Source: Sporisorium sorghi
Taxonomy: Eukaryota; Basidiomycota; Ustilaginomycetes; Ustilaginales; Ustilaginaceae
Reading direction: 5' to 3'
NCBI GenBank assembly: GCA_023212695.1
Contig: JALCCG010000112.1
Location: 1-64,000, forward strand
Length of the DNA stretch: 64,000 bases
In this document: in pieces, positions 57,279 to 64,000 of the stretch
Position numbering within the stretch: the stretch's first letter is position 1
Layout of the letters: the number at the start of each line of letters is the position of its first letter
Made by a program: the position numbers and the translations under genes
The notes under the pieces: model-generated
What the model was told of the DNA's origin: nothing
Database searches by the model: none
What the model saw: only the letters and a program-made list of their open reading frames with translations

Positions 57279-57795
57279 TCAACGCTTCTTGCTCTTCTTG
57301 CCCGCCGGGCTGCGTCCAGCTTGTGGCAGCCAGTCCTGATCTACGTTGGGATTGCGAACCGCGCTCGACTTGGCCCCTTCTTGCGCCTGTGCCTTGGCAA
57401 CGGCAGCTTCGATCTCTTCGGCCGATACCTGTTCTCCTGCGCGCATCCTGGCAGCAATCTCGGGTGTGACCGCCATGCGCTTGACGCCCGTCTCTGTGGT
57501 GACATCGAATATGCCAAGATTGTCAGTGACTTGTTACTTCTTTTGATATGCGTGAGCGTCGATACGTACGGAATCCAGGAGCACCGCGGCCGAGTCCGGT
57601 CTTGGGGTCGTATTTGCCCGTGTATCCACTTCGCTTGTTGCCGCCAAAGAAGCGCGATGCCACAGCGCCTACGATGATGAGCGGCACGAGCACCGACGGT
57701 ATGCTGTGACGAGAGACGACGCAAAGGATAAAGTAAGTGTTGGGCTGGAAGACAGCTATTATCTTGATTGCAGCTTACAGAATCCAGCCAGACAT
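57279..57795 (-). CDS. Small single-pass membrane protein of unknown family
   Basis: Three exons, 57795-57779 (17 nt), 57703-57570 and 57493-57279, giving 121 residues with every junction in phase (GTAAGC...TCACAG and GTACGT...CCACAG). The first exon codes only MSGWI plus part of a codon, so this gene is easily missed. An N-terminal membrane anchor (ILIPSVLVPLIIVGAVASRFF, residues 5-25) is followed by SGYTGKYDPKTGLGRGAPGF. A helical acidic segment (TPEIAARMRAGEQVSAEEIE) and a strongly basic tail (AGKKSKKR) complete it. The basic KKxKKR end could be an ER-retrieval or membrane-surface signal. I do not recognise the family. It is convergent with the cytidine deaminase gene. Confidence 0.7.
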
Positions 57796-58048
57796 GGTCT
57801 TAGAAGCAAGTATGATGGAGTGTAGGGTGACAAGGTGGTAGTCGATGAGGACGAAGCGGGGAAGAAGTTCAGGGTCGACGCAGTGTGTTTTGTTTTCTCC
57901 ACTCTTCCGCCACAAACGGCGAAATTGCGGAATTCGGTTCCGCAGTGCTTTCCTCTCGAGACATTTCGAGCTTCGTTCTTTCCATCATCCTTCCCCTCTC
58001 ACCAACCACTTCGAGCGCTGGCACTCACAGCTGCCACTCAGCGCAGCA

Positions 58049-59416
58049 ATGTCAGCACCCGCGCTACCAGGCGCACAGCCAGGCCCATCCTCACGCCCCT
58101 CAGCACCAGCATCGCAACGCGCAATCGAGATCCAGACCGTCCTGAAATCCATCGTACTCGAAACTGCATCCACCTTGCGATCCAGAACACAACAGGCACG
58201 TCTCCACTCGTTATCCTCATCTTCAGCTACATCAGTAGCAGACAGCGTCAACGACTCGAGCTCGAGCCTGAACAAGCTCACCGCAGAGTGTACGCGGTAC
58301 CTGTCGTTGGTGCACGGATTGAGGGATTACCTGCTGCATGCGCAAGCAGCGTTGGAGATAGAACTGGAAGCGGCGACGCAGAGGGAGGCGGAAGAAGCGA
58401 AACGGGCGGCTGAGGCGGCAGCTGAGGCTCTGAAACGACAGCACGAGGCGGAAGAGGCTGCCAAGAGGAAGGCTGAAGAAGAAGCGGAACGTAAACGAAT
58501 CGAAGATGAAGAAAAGGCAAGCAAGGCGGGTCCTGTTGAGGCTAGCAAAGATGCAGTGGATAGCGCAAAAAGTGCAGAAGACAAGCAGGAAGACGACTCG
58601 ATGACCGGTCTTGCCACGCCACCGCTGCCCACAGGTGTCAAGAAGGACGACAGCAGCGATGTGATAGGGTCCGATGCAGGCAAGGCGGCAAAGGATGCCA
58701 TCGTGATCGACAGCGACGGCGACGACGAAGACGAAGACGACGTGCCGCTTGCCTTTGCACCCAAGGCAGGTCCTTCGGAAAGTGCAAGCAAGACGATCGA
58801 CCTCACTCAGTCGCCAGCACTCGCAAACGCAGCCAACCCGCTTTCAACCGATCCTGCTGGAACAGGCGCTGATCCCTCCGCGTCCACGACAGCGACACAG
58901 CAAGACACCTCATCAGCATCGACCGCAGCAGCAGCACCTCCAGCAACAACCACCTTCCCCGGTATCGACCTGTCAGCGCTCGGCATCGACGTCTCGTCAC
59001 TCACCAATCTGCCGGACCTCTCTTCGCTCGGCATCCCTTTGCTCACTGCCAGCGCTGCGGATACGACCACTGCCCTCGCACCCGCCACGGACCTGTCCGA
59101 GCTTGAGAAGATGATGGGCATCGACCTATCCTCCTCCACCGCAACGGCGGGCAATGGCGCAGCAACGTCCAATGACGCCACGTCGCTGGGCAACTTCAAC
59201 TCCGGAGTGGCAGCGGGCGGATTCGGTGAGGATACCGACATGTACGGCTCGGGCCTGGGTGGGCTGGATCTGAGCAACTTTGACTTTTCCAGCTTAACTG
59301 GTGGAGGGGATGCGTCGATGGGCGGGGGCAGTGGTGGTGTGGATCTGAGCTCTTTCCTCACAAGTTTTACGTCGGGTACGGGGGAAGGCGGGAATCAGGA
59401 CGGTGCGGGGAGTTAG
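58049..59416 (+). CDS. Coiled-coil protein with two SUMO-interaction-like motifs and a Gly/Ser/Leu C-terminus
   Basis: 455 residues from the Met at 58049; the frame is open to 57845 but the upstream part has no character. Residues ~20-110 are helical. About 110-165 is a charged coiled coil (EEAKRAAEAAAEALKRQHEA, KRKAEEEAERKRIEDEEK). Two hydrophobic-acidic patches follow: AIVIDSDGDDEDEDD (about 210-225) and KTIDLTQ (about 245). Both fit SUMO-interaction motifs. The C-terminal third has repeated short blocks (GIDLSALGIDVSSL, LPDLSSLGIPLL, GLDLSNFDFSSL) spaced by Gly/Ser/Thr. This composition suits a nuclear cofactor, possibly a Mediator- or transcription-associated subunit, but I cannot name it. 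The start is after a CT-rich leader. Confidence 0.7.
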   Translation: MSAPALPGAQPGPSSRPSAPASQRAIEIQTVLKSIVLETASTLRSRTQQARLHSLSSSSATSVADSVNDSSSSLNKLTAECTRYLSLVHGLRDYLLHAQAALEIELEAATQREAEEAKRAAEAAAEALKRQHEAEEAAKRKAEEEAERKRIEDEEKASKAGPVEASKDAVDSAKSAEDKQEDDSMTGLATPPLPTGVKKDDSSDVIGSDAGKAAKDAIVIDSDGDDEDEDDVPLAFAPKAGPSESASKTIDLTQSPALANAANPLSTDPAGTGADPSASTTATQQDTSSASTAAAAPPATTTFPGIDLSALGIDVSSLTNLPDLSSLGIPLLTASAADTTTALAPATDLSELEKMMGIDLSSSTATAGNGAATSNDATSLGNFNSGVAAGGFGEDTDMYGSGLGGLDLSNFDFSSLTGGGDASMGGGSGGVDLSSFLTSFTSGTGEGGNQDGAGS

Positions 59417-59681
59417 AGGAGGGGCGGAGGAAGCTTGGGGGCCACTTTGTATTTGTACGATTGTAAGACTGCTTTGCGTAAAGTGCTCGAGAGGTGTGAA
59501 CGTAGGTTGTGTGTGGGAGGGATGAAAGTGAGCCGCAGATGGGATTCGCCGCGGAGTTTTGGGCTCGAGAAGAAGTTTTGGTCGTTGGACCCTGGATTCT
59601 TCTCAAACTCTTTTCGTTCCCTTCGCTCTTCCACATCATCTTCGTCATCCACCTTCGCCCCTCAATGACCTCTCTTCAACC

Positions 59682-60477
59682 ATGAGCAGCACCCCCTCAA
59701 AACGCACCGGTGGCAGCGGCCTCGCATACCACCTCCCCACCTACTGGACCACCCGCTTCGCGACCGACCCACGCGAGACCCGTGGCTTCGAATGGCTCTC
59801 CACTTCGTCCCCCCTCCTCGCCCCAGCTCCCACCCACGCTGCTCCTACACACCCCGCCAATACGCATCCTGCACATCGGCGCGGGCACGTCGCGGCTCTC
59901 GCTCGATCTGGTGCGCTACTGGCGCGAGCACTCCCCCGCGGACTGGCGCGAGCGCGCGCGCAACGTGGTCACTGTGGATTTTGCCCCGAACAGTGTTGAT
60001 TTCCAGCGCCGGGCTGAGCGGGACTTTCTACGGGAGGCAGGGGAGGAGGAGGAGGGGTTGATGGATTACCATACGCTCGATCTGCTGGCCTGGACAAGGA
60101 TGCAGAACGTGCTGGGGAGGGGGACACCGTTCGACGTGGTGCTGGACAAGAGCACGACGGATTCCATCTCGACTGGCGATGATGTCGATTCCGCGTCGGT
60201 TCTCACTTCCCCGGATAATCACCACCCAGCATTAGTGCAGCTGGCCACACAGCAGCAGCAGAGCGGGGAAGGAAAGGGCGTAGCGACGACACAGGTGCTC
60301 GGCATCCACCTCGCCGCGCTGGTGAAGACGGGAGGCAGACGGTGGGAGGACGTCGTCATAGGCGAAAAGGAAACGTGGCCGTGGAGGGAGACGGACAAGA
60401 AACTCGTGGCTGTCGAGGCGGCCGACGCCAATGCTCCGCAGATTCATCACTACATATACACCTTACATCGCACGTGA
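59682..60477 (+). pseudogene. METTL13/METTL12-like SAM-dependent methyltransferase with a one-base frameshift
   Basis: From 59682 the frame reads MSSTPSKRTGGS, then YWTTRFATDPRETRGFEWLS, the usual N-terminal block of this family (Y/F-W-x2-R-F, then F-E-W). The SAM motif I, IRILHIGAGTSRLSL, and all later motifs (VVTVDFAPNSV; FDVVLDKSTTDSI) lie in the next frame, open from 59710 to 60477. The switch falls in a run of six C at 59809-59814; one C too many would explain it. No GT-AG intron fits. Family members methylate Lys or the N-terminus of proteins such as eEF1A or citrate synthase. Without the shift the protein would have about 264 residues. It faces the splicing-factor gene tail to tail, 84 bp apart. 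Confidence 0.75.
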
Positions 60478-60561
60478 ATTGTATCACTTGGTGGTGCGCA
60501 GTATACCACACACGCACGTCCACAGCCGTTCCGCGGGAGAAGAGCTCTGTGAAATTGAATT

Positions 60562-61653
60562 TCAAGCGTCTTCGGAGCGTTGTGTGCTTCGTGAAGCCTT
60601 GGCACGGACGAGTTTGTCTCTGAGCTCCCGTTCTCTCGATGCGCGCTCCTCCTCGCGACGAGATCTTCTGCGTGATGCACCTTCGTCGTCAACGGCGTCG
60701 TCCCTGCGAGAATGACGTGAGCGGTCGGACCGATCTTCAATGCGGCGGTCCCGTGAGTCTTCGTCAGCCGTACGACGCTGCTTCCGGTCGCGCAGAGTGT
60801 CGCGATAATCTGGCGTCACAGAGCGAGACCGTGATCGAGAGCGCTGGCGGCTCCTTTGCTCTCGCGGCGGCGGCACAGGGGAGGGAGATCGTCTTCGATG
60901 GCGCGGCGGAGGCGAAGGTGAGCGGCGCGACGAGGGTCGAGATTCTTCGGCGTCACGTCGAGGAGCACGAGATCCCCAACCAGAGTCTCGGCTCCGACCG
61001 GAGTTGTTGCCGTTAGCGTTGCGGCTATACGAGTCGTAGTCTCCGCGGCGAGGGTGGTACCTGTCGCCTCTGCTGGGACGGTACTCGTCTCTGTTGTTCG
61101 GCCTGTATGCTGGTGGTCGAGTGTCTTGCGCCACTCCAGTGGAGTTCGACGGCGCGCCGGCGTCCCACCTCGACCTCCTCGCCCCCAACCCCGCCGCCTG
61201 CTGCTGTGCCCTCTCCCTAGCCTCCCTGACCACCCTCTCGCCCTCCTCCCTCTTCCGTCTCAACTCCTCCTTCTTCTCCTCCACAAACTTCTGCGGCACA
61301 CCCCCCGGACTCTCCTGCGCCGACACCAACAGCCCCCACAACTCGCCCATGAACTCCGCCGTCTTGTCCTCCAGAAACCCCGTCAGCTGAATCTGCATCC
61401 GCTTAGCGTCCGGATACCGCGCCTCCTCCAGCATCCCCGCTGCGTATTCGAGCACGACATCGTCTTCAAAGCCGAGCAGCTCGGTGACGCGGCGCGCAAT
61501 CCACGGTTTGATCACCGAAAGCTCGACCTTGGTCATGTCGACTTTGGTGTCGAAGTGCGGGGGGAATTTGAGTTTGCGAAGGAGGGCAGACTCTTTGTTG
61601 CTGAAGCGCGAGTCTTGGGCTGCGGAGACGCCTTTGTAGGATGAGTCGCCCAT
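60562..61653 (-). CDS. SRRM1/SRm160-like PWI-domain splicing cofactor with RS tail
   Basis: 363 residues from the Met at 61653. The frame is open to 61719, but MGDSSYKGVSAAQDSRFSNK matches the family start. A PWI nucleic-acid-binding domain spans about 28-110 (KVDMTKVELSVIKPWIARRV, then LLGFEDDVVLEYAAGML). A Lys/Glu/Arg coiled region follows (VEEKKEELRRKREEGERVV). The C-terminal ~180 residues are dominated by Arg, Ser, Asp and Pro (RSRQRSRSRSRSVTPDYRD). SRm160 bridges splicing factors and exon-junction or 3'-end machinery in the nucleus. The presence of this RS cofactor fits a genome that keeps introns. No intron in this gene. Confidence 0.9.
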   Translation of the reverse strand: MGDSSYKGVSAAQDSRFSNKESALLRKLKFPPHFDTKVDMTKVELSVIKPWIARRVTELLGFEDDVVLEYAAGMLEEARYPDAKRMQIQLTGFLEDKTAEFMGELWGLLVSAQESPGGVPQKFVEEKKEELRRKREEGERVVREARERAQQQAAGLGARRSRWDAGAPSNSTGVAQDTRPPAYRPNNRDEYRPSRGDRYHPRRGDYDSYSRNANGNNSGRSRDSGWGSRAPRRDAEESRPSSRRSPSPPPRHRRRSPSPVPPPREQRSRQRSRSRSRSVTPDYRDTLRDRKQRRTADEDSRDRRIEDRSDRSRHSRRDDAVDDEGASRRRSRREEERASRERELRDKLVRAKASRSTQRSEDA

Positions 61654-61893
61654 TGTGTGCGAGGTTGCTGGCACTGAGAGTGCGAGCGGGGCGATGGCGT
61701 TGGTGGTGGTGAGGAGCAACGAAGCAGAATTGGGTCGACGAGGAGAAGAAAATGCGACTCGAGCTCAAGAAAACGCGCGATTTCGTCAACACCTTTTCAA
61801 GGGTCCATGCTCAGCCGCACATCCAACACCTCTCTTGCCGCAACGTTACAATCACAACACATTGACATTCACGGCGACAAAGTAGAGGCAACC

Positions 61894-62907
61894 TCAGAGC
61901 TTGGCAAACTTGGGCGTCTTCTTCTGCATCACAGCGAGCATGGCGACGGGCATGTCGTCGGACTGCAGCAGCGCCGAGTTGAGCGCCTGGGTGTAGCGTA
62001 GGCCTTCTTCGACGCTGGAGCGGGCAGCACGGGAACAACGATGGGGAGTGTCAGTGATAGAGTGGTACGATACGGCGGAGGATGATGTTTGCACTTACGT
62101 GTGGTCTCGGCCGTGCAAGAGGTAGATCTTGGTTCCTCGGACGGCGACGGGCGCCTTGGAGGCGATTTGAGCAGCAGTCTTGACCGCAGCGGCTGTGACA
62201 CCCCACAAGAATATCAGATCAGTAACTTCACCCTCTCTCTCTCTCTCTCTCATCCGTCAAAGCAACTCACCTACGACCTCCTCCCTACCGCCCTCAACCA
62301 CCCTACTCAAGAACCCAATCTCCCTCGCCTCCTTCGCACCAAACTCCCTTGCAGTATAACACAGCTCCCTAGCCAACGAGTCGTTCCCCACAATCTTCGG
62401 AAACCTCTGCAGCGTCCCGATATCCGCCGCCAGTCCCGCATCGACCTCCTTGATACTAAACCGCGCCTCGCTACTCGCATACCTTGTATCACAAGCGGAC
62501 ATGATATCGATGGCCAGGCCGAACGCCACGCCGTGCACGGCGGCGATGACGGGCTTCTCGACGTACTCGAACCACGAGATGGCTTCCTGGAAATCACGCA
62601 CGTGCGCGCGCATCGCCAACGCTTTGCGTGCAGCATCGGGGAGCTCGGCGACGACGTTGCCGAGAGACTGCTCGTTGAGGTCCAGACCGGCGGTGAAGCA
62701 GCGCCCTTCTCCTGCGAGGACGATGGCGGAGACGTTGGGGTCGTCCCGGACCGTGCGCAGGATGGCGGCGAGCTCGCGCCACTGTGCGTCGATCCATGCG
62801 TTGACCGGGGGACGGTTGAAAGAGAGGAGTAGCACGCCCTCGGCGGCGAGGGTCAGGTTGTGGTATTGCGGAGAGGCGTAGCCATGGTAGGGTTGTGGGA
62901 ACGCCAT
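61894..62907 (-). CDS. Peroxisomal delta(3,5)-delta(2,4)-dienoyl-CoA isomerase (ECH1/Dci1 type)
   Basis: Three exons, 62907-62271, 62192-62099 and 62014-61894, giving 283 residues with all junctions in phase. The crotonase-fold core reads VLLLSFNRPPVNAW, AIVLAGEGRCFTAGLDL, then HGVAFGLAIDIMSACDTRYA and FSIKEVDAGLAADIGTLQRF. The last two carry the acidic residues (IDIMSACD, KEVD) that mark dienoyl-CoA isomerases rather than hydratases. The C-terminus is FAKL; AKL is a good type 1 peroxisomal signal, and it is made only by the spliced exon 3. It helps oxidise fatty acids with odd-position double bonds. The first intron holds a CT repeat. I choose Met 62907 because the upstream extension is Ser/Pro-rich without similarity. 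Confidence 0.93.
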
Positions 62908-63237
62908 TGTTGTTGGATAGGGTGAAGGTGAGAAAGGTGATGGAGGTGGAAAGGAGAAGTGTGGGGAAGGTGCATAGCAACCTTGGCGTGAGGTATGTCG
63001 GCAAGTCGAGAAGCCGCGCAACTGGTTAAAGTAGACTCAAATCGGGCAGCAGATCGGGTAAATCTCCGTTCTTCTGCTCTTGGTTCATCCTCGACTCACG
63101 ACTGAAACGCTCTCTTCCGACTCGTCACAGTCGACAAGGCACAAACAAAGTAGCTGTAAAGCGGCTCGTACTGTGGCATTGAGGATACAGCAAAGTTAGG
63201 GGTACTTGAGAGCACTTTCGAGCCGTATCTCCCTCAC
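62908..63237. other. Gap between two minus-strand genes
   Basis: 330 bp: promoter of the dienoyl-CoA isomerase gene and the 3' end of the small mitochondrial protein gene. No gene seen. Confidence 0.5.
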
Positions 63238-63828
63238 TCACTCGCTCCCACTCGCCCCCGCCCTCGCCGCCTCCGGATTGCGCGACCGCTGCGTCGTCTG
63301 CCGATTCAGCACCGCAGCCAGACTCTGCAATGGAGACTGCGCATACTTCTCCCGGTTCGTCGACGATATGACTACCAAAACAAAAACAAAAGAAGCAACT
63401 GATCAGCATCATCCCTCTTCCACTTCACCTCCGCTCTGTTTTCGAGGCACACTTACGAACTGGCATAGACGACGGCGCTGTATCTTCGCCTCCAGCCTCG
63501 CTGCGCTGCCGTTGCAGCTCCTGCCCCTGGCGGATCATAAACTCGCGCTTCTTGGCCGTGTTGTTCGACTTGACGGTGAAGTAGCTGAACCCCGCGATGA
63601 CGATGAGCCCCGCCCAGCTGCAGATTACAAACACGATAATATCAACGTGAGAGATCGGATCAGCGAAAAGGAGAGATGAAAAGGAGTTGCCTCGCGAACT
63701 TACCCCCAGAAGATGGCTTTGGGTTGATTGAGGCCCTGTGACTTTGGTGGCCGTGGTGGCTGCGCTGCTGTTGAGTACAGTCTGCTTGTTCGTGCTATTG
63801 AAGTGCGGTATAGCGAAGATGTGAGCAT
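63238..63828 (-). CDS. Small mitochondrial inner-membrane-like protein, unknown
   Basis: Three exons, 63828-63704, 63617-63457 and 63371-63238, giving 139 residues. All junctions are in phase (GTAAGT...CTGCAG and GTAAGT...GGTAG). The N-terminus MLTSSLYRTSIARTSRLYST is a typical mitochondrial presequence (Ser, Arg, no acidic residue). A single membrane helix follows (AIFWGWAGLIVIAGFSYFTV, about 37-56). Then comes a basic/Gln-rich matrix or intermembrane tail (TAKKREFMIRQGQELQRQR) and a Ser/Asn/Arg C-terminus. Such small one-helix proteins are often respiratory-chain accessory or assembly factors; the exact family is not clear to me. It ends near the window edge, with its promoter partly outside or in the A-tract. 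Confidence 0.72.
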
Positions 63829-63934
63829 GTCGTGTGTTGTGCGTTCCTGAGCGTCTCTTTTGCAGGTCTAATTGAACGTCGGTGTCGATGTCGATGAAGA
63901 AGAGAGCTTCTCCAAGATCGTTTGCTCGAGGTGG

Positions 63935-63937
<3 letters not shown>

Positions 63938-63989
<52 letters not shown>
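63938..63989. repeat. Poly-A homopolymer at the right edge, followed by T run
   Basis: A run of about 52 A, then seven T and ATTA up to the window end. It lies about 110 bp upstream of the small mitochondrial protein start. Confidence 0.9.
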
Positions 63990-63993
<4 letters not shown>

Positions 63994-64000
63994 TTTATTA

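Noticed and set aside
59805..59830. A 24-nt intron from GTCCCC to CCCCAG in the methyltransferase
   Set aside because: It is too short, the donor is not usable and the phase does not join the frames. A one-base indel is simpler.
1..64000. tRNA, rRNA, CRISPR or riboswitch elements
   Set aside because: I looked for tRNA T-loop patterns and repeat-spacer arrays in the gaps by eye and found none. A tRNAscan and Infernal run would be decisive.

Overview
The window looks like a gene-dense, GC-rich nuclear segment of a basidiomycete fungus, most probably a smut or a related yeast (Ustilaginomycotina). This is an inference from the gene content: an ERT1-type gluconeogenesis regulator, Rev3, Pms1, Cue1, SFT2, mitoribosomal mL54 and Nha1. 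The architecture also fits: very long uninterrupted exons, a few short introns of about 75-130 nt with GTAAGT/GTGAGT donors, CT-rich leaders, and GC-rich coding sequence interrupted by one AT-rich transposon. I support 31 protein genes. One is cut by the left edge, two carry an in-frame defect, and one inactivated DNA transposon is present. I saw no tRNA, rRNA or CRISPR array.

Region by region. 1-6 kb: 3' end of an unknown gene, a Ser-rich protein with a CRIB-like motif, and a Qc-SNARE. 6-8 kb: an aquaglyceroporin interrupted by one in-frame TAA. 8-16.3 kb: the DNA-repair pair rev3 and pms1, divergent from a short promoter with three ACGCG cores. 17.28-19.15 kb: a pogo/Fot1-type element with 23-bp terminal inverted repeats, a TA duplication and a broken DD30D transposase. 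20-30 kb: a Dal5-like permease, a GH31 glucosidase, a membrane dipeptidase (M19) and an Lpx1-like hydrolase. 30-36 kb: Cue1, mL54, an epoxide hydrolase, and an unusual PAF-acetylhydrolase that contains a complete HAD dehalogenase domain between its catalytic Asp and His. 37-44 kb: an allantoicase-ureidoglycolate lyase fusion, a 4-TM protein, the ERT1-like Zn2Cys6/PAS regulator and SFT2. 44-49 kb: a family III CoA-transferase, a nitronate monooxygenase and xylulokinase. 49.8-55.5 kb: an Nha1 antiporter and a DUF427-MFS fusion. 56.5-64 kb: cytidine deaminase, two small membrane proteins, a coiled-coil protein with SUMO-interaction-like motifs, a frameshifted methyltransferase, an SRRM1-like PWI/RS splicing factor and a peroxisomal dienoyl-CoA isomerase.

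Functional links. The Dal5-like permease and the allantoicase-ureidoglycolate lyase fusion could serve uptake and breakdown of purine-derived ureides. A perfect GATA palindrome lies upstream of the fusion gene. Rev3 and Pms1 share a promoter and both act on DNA damage or mismatches. ERT1, the dienoyl-CoA isomerase (C-terminal AKL) and the CoA-transferase belong to non-fermentable carbon and acyl-CoA metabolism. The strongest candidates for something undescribed are the nested PAF-AH/HAD protein, the DUF427-MFS fusion, and the allantoicase fusion whose linker contains a cryptic intron.
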